Positions 7,078-13,647 of a stretch of 15,018 nucleotides of DNA are shown piece by piece. The stretch is taken from contig JAEWZA010000453.1 of the NCBI GenBank assembly GCA_023395575.1, forward strand, positions 1-15,018. The letters are read 5' to 3'. Source of the DNA: Bacillota bacterium. Lineage in GTDB: Bacteria > Bacillota > Clostridia > Acetivibrionales > DSM-1351. Each line of letters starts with the position of its first letter. Position 1 is the stretch's first letter. The notes beneath the pieces were generated by a model. That model saw nothing but the letters and a program-made list of their open reading frames with translations, was not told the origin of the DNA and did no database searches. The position numbers were made by a program, and so were the translations under genes.

Positions 7078-7346
7078 TGGTTAAAAATAGTAAATATTTA
7101 TTTGATGACATTAATAAATTTGTGCAATAATTCGGCAAAATCCACGTTTTATTGTTAGCTCAAGCCACATATAAAAGTGAGTTGGCTCTCAAAAAAATTA
7201 ATTGCTGCTCAAACCTTTGCTTTAATGGATTTTTGGTTTAAAAATGGGGGGCACTTCAGGAGGCTTTAGCCTCAAGCCCAATCAATCGACTCTCAGCTCA
7301 TTGTAATTGACTTGTTAACTGGAAAATAAAAGACTCTAATTCTTAT
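7078..7346. other. non-coding stretch between the pfp terminator and the pflB promoter
   Basis: No open frame of note, promoter pair or RNA gene was recognised on either strand. Only weak structure is visible: a six-base inverted repeat GAGGCT/AGCCTC around 7260-7273 and an imperfect hairpin around 7159-7190. It may be a relic of a lost gene, but nothing in it can be translated into a known family. Confidence 0.4.
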
Positions 7347-7417
7347 AAAAAAGCCGGTAAAAAGTTTCAACAGCTCCGCAGTATTGCTCTGTTGAGCTTA
7401 GTTGTTTTACCGGCTTT
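7341..7417 (-). terminator. intrinsic terminator of pfp
   Basis: A perfect 13-bp inverted repeat pairs 7350-7362 with 7405-7417 (AAAGCCGGTAAAA on the minus strand at 7417-7405). It encloses a second inverted repeat, CAACAG 7368-7373 / CTGTTG 7389-7394. On the minus strand the stem runs into TTTTTTATAAG. It lies about 58 bp after the pfp stop codon. Confidence 0.85.
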
Positions 7418-7474
7418 AATTATATTTATAGTAATTTTAATCTATTACACAAAGATATGTTTGATATAAATAGA

Positions 7475-8722
7475 TTATTTTGTTGCTAAAACTTTCTTTA
7501 GCTTAGCAAATCTTGGTAAGCCATCTTCCATTGGAGGAGTTGATTCACCTTGAATTAATGGTAGTGCATAATCAATAAACTGTTGATTTAGACCGTTACC
7601 AGCTTCGTTAATCCATTCTCTTGGAACCTTCTTCTCTGTGTTTGCAACATCAGTTAGGTTTAAGAGTGCTATTTCACACTTGTATTCAGAACCTTCTGCT
7701 CTCTTGAAGCCAACCATTTTGTCAGTCATACCTTCAACAGCATATCTAACTGCCATTTGTCCTGACATATAGGATTCATTTACATCGTTTGCAGAACCAC
7801 AGTGAGCAGCACATCTCTGAAGTAAGCTGAACTCTATTCCACGAACCTTAGCGCCAGTCTTTTCTTTAACGATATTAGCTAAAGTAGCAGCAAGACCACC
7901 TAATTGAGCATGTCCGAAAGAGTCTTTTTGCTGAGCTAAATCTGAACCATATTCAGATATATATTTTCCGTTTTTGTCTTTGATACCTTCTGATACAGCA
8001 ACGATACAGTTACCATTCTTTTTGTATATAGCTGTGCAATCTGCTAAGAATTGATCCATATCAAAATCAATTTCAGGTAGGTAAATTAGGTCAGGACCTT
8101 GTCCTTTATATGAAGCTAATGCAGTAGCAGCAGTTAACCAACCAGCATTTCTTCCCATACATTCTAGTATTGTTATCATACCAGTATTATAAACTCTTGC
8201 ATCATGGTATACTTCCATAGTTGAAGTAGCAATATATTTAGCTGCACTTGAGAAACCAGGGCAGTGATCTGTTCCAAATAAATCGTTATCAATAGTTTTT
8301 GGAACTCCCATTACTCTACATTCATAACCAACCTTTTGCATATACTTGCTAATTTTGTTACAAGTATCCATTGAATCGTTTCCGCCATTGTAGAAGAAAT
8401 ATCTGATGTCATATTTCTTGAATACTTCAACAATTCTCTTATAATCAGTTTCGTCGTCCTCTACTGATTTTAGCTTGTAACGAACTGAACCAAGAGCTGA
8501 AGAAGGAGTAGTCTTTAATAGATCGAGTTCATATGAATCTTCTTTGCTCATGTCATAGAATTGCTCATCAAGAATACCCTTGATACCGTGAGCTGCGCCA
8601 TATACAGCTGTTATAGTCTCTTGTTTTAATGCTTCCTGGAATACTCCAGCAGCACTAGCGTTAATTACAGAAGTTGGTCCACCTGACTGCCCGAAAATAG
8701 CAGCACCTTTTAAAACTGTCAT
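7475..8722 (-). CDS. pfp: pyrophosphate-dependent 6-phosphofructokinase
   Basis: This 415-residue cytoplasmic enzyme should phosphorylate fructose-6-phosphate with PPi, reversibly, in glycolysis. PFK signatures are present: GQSGGPTSVINA (11-22), NGGNDSMDT (112-120) and PKTIDNDL (141-148), the last holding the catalytic Asp145. PPi specificity is read from Asp116 (ATP enzymes have Gly there) and Lys142 (ATP enzymes have PGTIDND). Both are established determinants, so PPi use is likely. The open frame reaches 29 codons further to 8809, but the ATG at 8722 follows GGAGG by 9-10 nt and begins the conserved MTVLKGAAIFGQ. It has its own promoter, a 5' UTR hairpin and a terminator, and is divergent from fba, the next enzyme of the pathway. 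PPi-type PFK is common in cellulolytic clostridia. Confidence 0.94.
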   Translation of the reverse strand: MTVLKGAAIFGQSGGPTSVINASAAGVFQEALKQETITAVYGAAHGIKGILDEQFYDMSKEDSYELDLLKTTPSSALGSVRYKLKSVEDDETDYKRIVEVFKKYDIRYFFYNGGNDSMDTCNKISKYMQKVGYECRVMGVPKTIDNDLFGTDHCPGFSSAAKYIATSTMEVYHDARVYNTGMITILECMGRNAGWLTAATALASYKGQGPDLIYLPEIDFDMDQFLADCTAIYKKNGNCIVAVSEGIKDKNGKYISEYGSDLAQQKDSFGHAQLGGLAATLANIVKEKTGAKVRGIEFSLLQRCAAHCGSANDVNESYMSGQMAVRYAVEGMTDKMVGFKRAEGSEYKCEIALLNLTDVANTEKKVPREWINEAGNGLNQQFIDYALPLIQGESTPPMEDGLPRFAKLKKVLATK

Positions 8723-8770
8723 TATAATATGCCTCCTATATATATTAATTTTTAACATATACGTTGTTTT

Positions 8771-8795
8771 ATTAATCCCTAAACTGGGGATTAAT
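8771..8795 (-). other. 5' UTR hairpin of the pfp transcript
   Basis: A perfect 9-bp inverted repeat, ATTAATCCC (8771-8779) / GGGATTAAT (8787-8795) with a 7-nt loop, lies between the pfp promoter and its ribosome binding site. No T tract follows on the minus strand, so it is not a terminator. It may stabilise the mRNA or be an operator. Confidence 0.6.
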
Positions 8796-8818
8796 ATTAT
8801 CATACGCAACCAAACTAA

Positions 8819-8847
8819 AATATATCATAAGAAGTAATAAAAATCAA
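8819..8847 (-). promoter_or_regulatory. promoter of pfp
   Basis: On the minus strand, TTGATT (8847-8842) and TATATT (8824-8819) have 17-bp spacing. The 5' UTR would be about 90 nt and include the hairpin at 8771-8795. Confidence 0.65.
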
Positions 8848-8889
8848 TTATGCTTTCTAAGGTTTGACAAAAAAATATCAAAATTTTCC

Positions 8890-8918
8890 TTGATTTTAAG
8901 CCTAATATTGCATAAAAT
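8890..8918 (+). promoter_or_regulatory. promoter of fba
   Basis: TTGATT (8890-8895) and TAAAAT (8913-8918) are separated by 17 bp, giving a 5' UTR of about 100 nt. A perfect TTGACA nearer the gene (8965-8970) has no -10 at usable spacing (TATAAA 13 bp away, TAAAAT 24 bp away) and is less likely. Confidence 0.55.
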
Positions 8919-8924
8919 AGTAGT

Positions 8925-8978
8925 AGCAATTTTTTGAATTACCTTATTGCTGTTAAATTATTTATTGACAAGCAATAA
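8925..8978 (+). other. alternative hairpins or repeated half-sites in the fba leader
   Basis: AGCAAT (8925-8930) and AGCAATAA (8971-8978) are both complementary to the same central segment TTATTGCT (8944-8951). In RNA this gives two mutually exclusive stems, of 6 bp with a 15-nt loop and of 8 bp with a 19-nt loop. In DNA it could be three half-sites for a regulator. Neither stem is followed by a convincing terminator tract. Confidence 0.45.
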
Positions 8979-9023
8979 CTATTTATAAAAAAGGTAAAAT
9001 AATATTTAAAAGGAGTGCTTAAA

Positions 9024-9959
9024 ATGGCATTAGTTACTTCAACAGAAATGTTTAAAAAGGCTTATGAAGGCGGATACGCTATCGGAGCTTTCAATGTTAA
9101 TAACATGGAGATAGTACAAGGTATTACTGAAGCAGCAAAGGAAGTTAATGCACCACTTATTCTTCAAGTTTCTTCAGGAGCTAGAAAGTATGCAAATCAC
9201 ACTTATTTGATGAAATTGGTAGAAGCAGCAATCATCGAAACTAACCTTCCTATTTGCTTACACTTAGACCACGGTGATACTTTTGAACTATGTAAGTCAT
9301 GTATAGATGGTGGATTTACTTCAGTTATGATAGATGGTTCACATCATTCATTCCAAGACAATATAGAGTTAACAAAGAAGGTTGTTGATTACGCTCATGC
9401 AAGAGGAGTTGTTGTTGAGGGTGAATTAGGAAGACTTGCTGGTATTGAAGATGCAGTTAATGTATCAGATGCTGATGCAGCATTCACAAACCCTGCCGAA
9501 GTTGAGGAATTTGTTACAAAAACTGGTGTTGACTCATTAGCAATCGCTATTGGTACAAGCCATGGTGCTTTCAAATTCAAGCCAGGAACAAAACCACAGC
9601 TCAGATTTGATATATTAGAAGAAGTTGCAAAAAGACTTCCAAACTTCCCAATAGTTCTTCACGGTGCATCATCAGTTATTCCTGAGTTTGTTGAAATGGT
9701 AAACAATAATGGCGGTAAAATGCCAGATGCAATTGGTATTCCAGAAGATATGCTCCGTCAGGCAGCAAAAATGGCAGTTTGTAAAATTAATATAGACTCA
9801 GACTTGAGACTTGCTATGACTGGTACTATCAGAAAGTACTTTGCTGAGAACCCAAGTCACTTCGACCCAAGACAATATTTGTCACCTGCAAGAGCTGCTA
9901 TAAAGGATCTTGTTAAGAACAAATTAATTAACGTTCTTGGCTGTGATGGAAAGGCTTAA
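9024..9959 (+). CDS. fba: class II fructose-1,6-bisphosphate aldolase
   Basis: This 311-residue cytoplasmic Zn-dependent enzyme cleaves fructose-1,6-bisphosphate to dihydroxyacetone phosphate and glyceraldehyde-3-phosphate. The class II motifs are complete: LHLDHGD with catalytic Asp82 and Zn ligand His83, VEGELGRLAG with the conserved Glu residues, IGTSHG (His180), VLHGASS (His213) and the substrate-binding KINIDSDLR. Length and motif order match the clostridial/Bacillus type IIB enzymes. A GTG three codons upstream (9015) is in frame but overlaps the AGGAG site at 9011-9015. The ATG at 9024, 8 nt after that site, is the start. It is divergent from pfp, the preceding glycolytic step, and has its own promoter and terminator. 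Confidence 0.97.
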   Translation: MALVTSTEMFKKAYEGGYAIGAFNVNNMEIVQGITEAAKEVNAPLILQVSSGARKYANHTYLMKLVEAAIIETNLPICLHLDHGDTFELCKSCIDGGFTSVMIDGSHHSFQDNIELTKKVVDYAHARGVVVEGELGRLAGIEDAVNVSDADAAFTNPAEVEEFVTKTGVDSLAIAIGTSHGAFKFKPGTKPQLRFDILEEVAKRLPNFPIVLHGASSVIPEFVEMVNNNGGKMPDAIGIPEDMLRQAAKMAVCKINIDSDLRLAMTGTIRKYFAENPSHFDPRQYLSPARAAIKDLVKNKLINVLGCDGKA

Positions 9960-9991
9960 TACAGCAAAAATATTTTAAAAGTAACATAGAG

Positions 9992-10040
9992 AGCTGGCTT
10001 CTTAATATTAGTATTAGGAGGCTGGCTTTTTTGTTTTTTT
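9992..10040 (+). terminator. intrinsic terminator of fba
   Basis: A 16-bp stem pairs 9992-10007 with 10012-10027, containing several G-U pairs and a TTAG loop. It is followed at once by a long T run (TTTTTTGTTTTTTT less its first base). It lies about 33 bp after the stop codon. Confidence 0.88.
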
Positions 10041-10140
10041 ATGGAGCTACTATGAACTATGAATGGTGAATGTGGAAAGATCGCTAGAGCATCGTTGAAC
10101 TCAAAGTCACATCATTTAAGTAAATACCACCCACATCTAC

Positions 10141-10204
10141 AAAAAACGCTTGCGTTTTTTGAGGCTCGAAAGTGCACCATGTAAGCACCAACTATAGTTT
10201 CGAG
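10141..10204. repeat. terminator-like palindrome followed by a nested hairpin
   Basis: AAAAAACGCTTGCGTTTTTT (10141-10160) is a perfect 20-bp palindrome that would act as a short terminator-like hairpin on either strand. It is followed by CTCGAAA (10165-10171) / TTTCGAG (10198-10204), which encloses GTGC (10172-10175) / GCAC (10185-10188). No gene ends close by on either strand after the fba terminator, so its purpose is unclear. Confidence 0.6.
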
Positions 10205-10281
10205 TTATTTTGACAACAAACATTGATAAGTTTGAACACCTATGGATTATTGGGGTGTGAAAGTTGTGTGAACAAAATTCA

Positions 10282-10301
10282 AATAAGTAATATTACTTAT
10301 T
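10282..10301. promoter_or_regulatory. 20-bp perfect palindrome, possible operator
   Basis: AATAAGTAATATTACTTATT is a perfect palindrome. It is seven bases before a TATAAT hexamer (10308-10313). A second AT palindrome of 18 bp with a similar centre lies at 10514-10531. Both are upstream of the GH44 gene. An operator role is inference, and AT-rich DNA yields such palindromes by chance at times. Confidence 0.35.
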
Positions 10302-10329
10302 GTGTTTTATAATAATAAAAATCACCTTT

Positions 10330-10429
10330 AAGGAGGCATTGCAAAACAGTTCTTAACCATGTTATATAATATTGGTTTGAAAAACCAGATGTTACATATA
10401 ATTGTTAAGATTTTGCAATGGCCTCTTTC
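10330..10429. mobile_element. MITE-like nested inverted repeat, about 100 bp
   Basis: The ends are long inverted repeats: GGAGGCATTGCAAAA (10332-10346) against TTTTGCAATGGCCTCTT (10411-10427), with one extra base on the right. Inside are further matched pairs in order: TCTTAAC (10351-10357) / GTTAAGA (10404-10410), TTATAT (10362-10367) / ATATAA (10396-10401), TGGTTT (10373-10378) / AAACCA (10382-10387) around a 3-nt loop. The whole segment can fold into one long hairpin. There is no coding capacity. A clear target-site duplication was not found. A structured RNA or attenuator is the alternative to a small non-autonomous element. Confidence 0.5.
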
Positions 10430-10589
10430 TTAACCTATTCAGTACTGTGCTATCTGTTATGTAGATATAGTAAAATAGGGTTCTATATTTTTGTGACTAT
10501 AGGTAAAAACATAAAAAATAATATTATTTTTAGTGTTATAAAATATATTATTTTTACAGTATTTTTTTTGATGGAATTAATACAATAAA
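10430..10589. other. AT-rich stretch upstream of the GH44 promoter
   Basis: No gene was seen. The only notable structure is an 18-bp perfect palindrome of A/T bases (AAAAATAATATTATTTTT, 10514-10531). Confidence 0.35.
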
Positions 10590-10618
10590 TTGACTCTTTT
10601 TTCATTTAGATTTATAAT
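10590..10618 (+). promoter_or_regulatory. promoter of the GH44 gene
   Basis: TTGACT (10590-10595) and a perfect TATAAT (10613-10618) are separated by 17 bp. The expected start is near 10625, giving a 5' UTR of about 87 nt. Confidence 0.8.
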
Positions 10619-10632
10619 TAAAGTAATTATGT

Positions 10633-10670
10633 AGAATAAAAGGATTTTATTAAAAAAAATCCAATATTCT
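10633..10670 (+). other. 5' UTR hairpin of the GH44 transcript
   Basis: AGAATA (10633-10638) / TATTCT (10665-10670) and GGATTTT (10642-10648) / AAAATCC (10656-10662) form a two-tier stem, starting only about 8 nt from the predicted 5' end of the mRNA. AGGAGG (10673-10678) follows immediately. Stems this close to a 5' end often protect mRNA from decay. That role here is inference. Confidence 0.55.
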
Positions 10671-10692
10671 GCAGGAGGTAATTAATAAATTT

Positions 10693-10752
10693 ATGAAAAG
10701 GGGATGCGCAAATGATTATGAACAGAAGGAAAATTGGAGCATTTATTATTAG
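10693..10752 (+). CDS. possible 19-residue leader peptide overlapping the GH44 start
   Basis: An ATG at 10693 opens a 19-codon frame (MKRGCANDYEQKENWSIYY) ending at TAG 10750-10752, in a different frame from the GH44 gene and overlapping its first 41 bases. AGGAGG lies 14 nt upstream, a long but possible spacing. That AGGAGG is too far (33 nt) from the GH44 ATG, which has its own AAAAGGGG. It may couple translation or be chance. Confidence 0.2.
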   Translation: MKRGCANDYEQKENWSIYY

Positions 10753-13303
10753 CTCAGCTTTGGTTTTAACATCAATGCTTCCAAATGGTATCAGCTTAGC
10801 TGCCTCAGGTAGCCAAGTAAGTGTTACAATTGATACCAACGCAGAAAGAGCAGCAATTAGTCCGTATATTTATGGGGGAAACTGGGAATTTAACGATGCA
10901 AAGCTAACATCAAAAAGGCTTGGCGGTAACAGAATGACAGGGTACAACTGGGAAAACAACTTCTCAAATGCGGGAAGTGATTGGCAACATTCTAGTGACA
11001 CTTTTGCAGTTACCAATGCACAAATACCAGAAAATTTATGGAATGTTCCAGGTATAGTGGCAAGTGATTTCCATGAAGAAAATCTAGCGGCAGGTGAGGA
11101 CTACTCTCTTGTTACATTACAGGCTGCAGGATATGTTTCAGCAGACAAAAATGGTACAGTGGCAGAAAAGGATACAGCTCCATCAGCTAGATGGAAAGAG
11201 GTTAAGTTTACTAAGGATGCTCCTTTGTCTCTTACTCCTGACTTAACTGATGACTATGTTTATATGGATGAATATGTAAACTTCTTGGTAAATAAGTATG
11301 GAAATGCTTCTACAGCAACAGGAATAAAAGGTTATGCAATTGATAATGAACCAGCATTATGGGTTGGTACTCATCCTAGAATTCATCCTGTACAGCCTAC
11401 ATGTGCAGAGATTATTGATAAGAATGTAAACCTTGCTAAAGCAGTAAAAAGTGTTGACCCATATGCAGAGACATTTGGTCTTGTAGCTTATGGATTTGCA
11501 GAGTACAATACTTTCCAGGATGCAGTTGACTGGGAATCTCTCAAGAGTGGCTATAATTGGTTTTTAGATTATTACCTTGATAGCATGAAACAGGCTTCAA
11601 ATACAGAAGGAAAAAGACTTATAGATGTCCTTGACTTACATTGGTACCCTGAAGCTAGAGGTGGCGGAGATAGAATATGCTTTGGTGAGAATATTGCTAA
11701 TACTGACTGTAACAAAGCACGTCTTCAAGCTCCAAGAACATTGTGGGATCCTACATATTTGGAAGATAGCTGGATAGGAACATATTGCAGTGACAAGCTA
11801 CCATTATTGCCAACTGTTCAGAAATCAATTGACACATATAACCCTGGAACTAAGCTTGCATTTACTGAGTATCACTTTGGTGGAGATGAGCATATAACAG
11901 GTGGTATTGCTCAAGCAGATGTATTAGGAATATTCGGTAAATATGGAGTATATGTAGCTAACATTTGGGGTGGTGGAAGCTATACTGCTGCAGGCTTTAA
12001 TATTTTCACAAATTATGATGGAAAAGGTTCTGCATATGGTGATACAAAAGTAAAAGCTGAGACATCAGATGATGTAAATAGCTCAGTATATGCATCAGTT
12101 GATGCAAATGATGATTCAAAGTTGCACGTAATTATGATAAACAAGAACTATGATTCATCAATAGATGTTAATTTTGATATAGCTAGTGATGAGGCTTATA
12201 AGTCAGCAAAAGTATATGCATTTGACAGAGGAAGCTCAAAAATATATGAAAAAGCTCCTATAACTAATATTTCTGGTAACAATGTATCATACACTGTTCC
12301 TGCATTAACAGTTTGTCATATTGTTCTTGATACAAATGCTAGTGGCAGTACAATCAAATATGGAGATATTAACGGAGACGATTCTATTGATTCAATAGAC
12401 TTAGCTCGTTTGAAGATTTCTTTACTTGATCCTGAAACACCTTATAATGTAGTAGTGGATTTAAATGGTGATAAAGCAGTAGATTCAATTGACTATGCAA
12501 TATTAAAACAATATTTGCTCAAAATTATAACTGTTATTGGGCCAAATGAACCTGTAGAGCAGGAAAACAATGCCCCTGTAGCTGCATTCACATTATCACC
12601 AAAGGAAGCATTTACTGGTGATGATATTACATTTGACGGCTCTGCATCTACTGATCCTGACGGAAAGGTATACATTTATACATGGAATTTTGGCGATAAA
12701 ACAGAAGATAGCGGAAAGATAGTTACACATAAGTATAAAGCTTCAGGAACATATACTGTAAAATTAACTGTTACTGATGAATATGGACTATCTAGCAGTA
12801 TAACTGATACAGTTACTATAACATCAGCTACAGGAGATAATTCTGATATTAACTTTGAAGATGGAACATTGCAAGGAGTAGGAACTAATGATGCTACTAT
12901 TTCCCAAATGTCAGTTACTTCTGATAAAGCTTTTAAAGGAGCACGTTCATTAAAATGGGATGTTACTTGTGCTAGCACAGGGAAAGCTGATATAACTATA
13001 AATAGTGATACACCAGTTTTAGCTCCAGGTAAATCAATGACATTCAGAGTATGGATACCTGAAAATGCTCCGATTAAGACTATTCAGCCTTATGTTATGC
13101 CTCATGATGCTGCATGGGATGTTGTTGAGTGGAATTCAGCATGGGCAAGTTACGAACAGTTAAAGAAGAGTGACTGGAACGAATTTACTGTAACACTTTC
13201 TCCTTCAGCAAATACTGATTTAGTACAGCAGCAGTTTGGTATTCAGATAGAGACTCTAGAAGAAGGTAACTTTACAGTTTATGTTGATTCTATTGATTGG
13301 TAG
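10712..13303 (+). CDS. secreted cellulosomal GH44 endoglucanase/xyloglucanase with internal dockerin, PKD and CBM44-like module
   Basis: This encodes 863 residues. A Sec signal peptide (hydrophobic core about 8-23, cleavage near Ala30/Ala31) leads to a GH44 catalytic domain (about 35-545). The acid/base Glu213 lies in AIDNEPALW and the nucleophile Glu386 in FTEYHFGG. A type I dockerin follows (about 550-608) with two calcium loops, DINGDDSIDSID and DLNGDKAVDSID. Then come a PKD domain (about 621-703, with the WNFGD and YTVKLTVTD motifs) and a C-terminal CBM44-like module (about 711-863). GH44 enzymes cut beta-1,4-glucan and often xyloglucan outside the cell; the closest familiar relative is the GH44-PKD-CBM44 part of C. 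thermocellum CelJ. The dockerin is internal, and both loops carry Ser-Ile at the recognition positions. It is monocistronic with its own promoter and terminator. An ATG two codons later (10718) is an alternative start. Confidence 0.95.
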   Translation: MIMNRRKIGAFIISSALVLTSMLPNGISLAASGSQVSVTIDTNAERAAISPYIYGGNWEFNDAKLTSKRLGGNRMTGYNWENNFSNAGSDWQHSSDTFAVTNAQIPENLWNVPGIVASDFHEENLAAGEDYSLVTLQAAGYVSADKNGTVAEKDTAPSARWKEVKFTKDAPLSLTPDLTDDYVYMDEYVNFLVNKYGNASTATGIKGYAIDNEPALWVGTHPRIHPVQPTCAEIIDKNVNLAKAVKSVDPYAETFGLVAYGFAEYNTFQDAVDWESLKSGYNWFLDYYLDSMKQASNTEGKRLIDVLDLHWYPEARGGGDRICFGENIANTDCNKARLQAPRTLWDPTYLEDSWIGTYCSDKLPLLPTVQKSIDTYNPGTKLAFTEYHFGGDEHITGGIAQADVLGIFGKYGVYVANIWGGGSYTAAGFNIFTNYDGKGSAYGDTKVKAETSDDVNSSVYASVDANDDSKLHVIMINKNYDSSIDVNFDIASDEAYKSAKVYAFDRGSSKIYEKAPITNISGNNVSYTVPALTVCHIVLDTNASGSTIKYGDINGDDSIDSIDLARLKISLLDPETPYNVVVDLNGDKAVDSIDYAILKQYLLKIITVIGPNEPVEQENNAPVAAFTLSPKEAFTGDDITFDGSASTDPDGKVYIYTWNFGDKTEDSGKIVTHKYKASGTYTVKLTVTDEYGLSSSITDTVTITSATGDNSDINFEDGTLQGVGTNDATISQMSVTSDKAFKGARSLKWDVTCASTGKADITINSDTPVLAPGKSMTFRVWIPENAPIKTIQPYVMPHDAAWDVVEWNSAWASYEQLKKSDWNEFTVTLSPSANTDLVQQQFGIQIETLEEGNFTVYVDSIDW

Positions 13304-13352
13304 AATGTAATACGGAAGAATTTGTATTGATTAAAACATAGTTATTCATAAA

Positions 13353-13394
13353 AAAGGCTGCTTCAAAGCGGATTAGTTTTGAAGCAGCCTTTCT
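13353..13394 (+). terminator. intrinsic terminator of the GH44 gene
   Basis: A perfect 15-bp stem pairs AAAGGCTGCTTCAAA (13353-13367) with TTTGAAGCAGCCTTT (13378-13392) around a 10-nt loop, ending in a short T run. It begins 50 bp after the stop codon. The flanking A run on the left may let it act on the minus strand too. Confidence 0.9.
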
Positions 13395-13647
13395 ATGTAA
13401 TATAAGGATTGAAATAAACTAAACAAAACATATATGGATATGGTATTTATTTTCGCTATATGATAAAATTGCTAAGTAATGAAATAGTATAAGGAATTGT
13501 TTAATGCTACACATTCTAAAGTCCTATTTTATATCAAATATTATTACAATTTTTATCATACTTAATAATTATAATAAATAACATATATTTACTTAACAAC
13601 AATTTGATTTCAGCACAACTTTTTAAATTTTAGGGGAGTGGTACAGT
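13395..13647 (+). other. AT-rich leader region before the two-gene operon
   Basis: No gene was seen. A perfect TATAAT occurs at 13570-13575, with TTACAA (13544-13549) 20 bp upstream as the only possible -35. The promoter of the following genes probably lies here but cannot be fixed with confidence. Confidence 0.4.

Larger units (their letters stand above)
10041..10329. other. non-coding stretch with stem-loops and a palindrome
   Basis: No gene was seen. It contains the terminator-like palindrome and nested hairpin at 10141-10204 and the AT palindrome at 10282-10301. A TTGACA at 10210-10215 has no matching -10. TATAAT at 10308-10313 abuts the palindrome but has no -35 at normal spacing. Confidence 0.5.

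Noticed and set aside
7150..7280. Possible 6S-like or other RNA in the gap before pflB
   Set aside because: Stem candidates are short and mismatched, with no promoter-terminator pair, so no RNA gene can be supported.
8723..8809. 29-codon N-terminal extension of pfp
   Set aside because: It runs through the 5' UTR hairpin and the ribosome binding site. The conserved start MTVLKG at 8722 is preceded by GGAGG.
8944..8970. Rex-type operator (TTGTTAA-N4-TTAACAA) in the fba leader around TGTTAAATTATTTATTGACA
   Set aside because: Only one half-site resembles the consensus, and the second half is out of phase.
8965..9000. TTGACA near fba with TATAAA or TAAAAT as -10
   Set aside because: Spacings are 13 and 24 bp. 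The TTGATT/TAAAAT pair at 8890-8918 with 17 bp is better.
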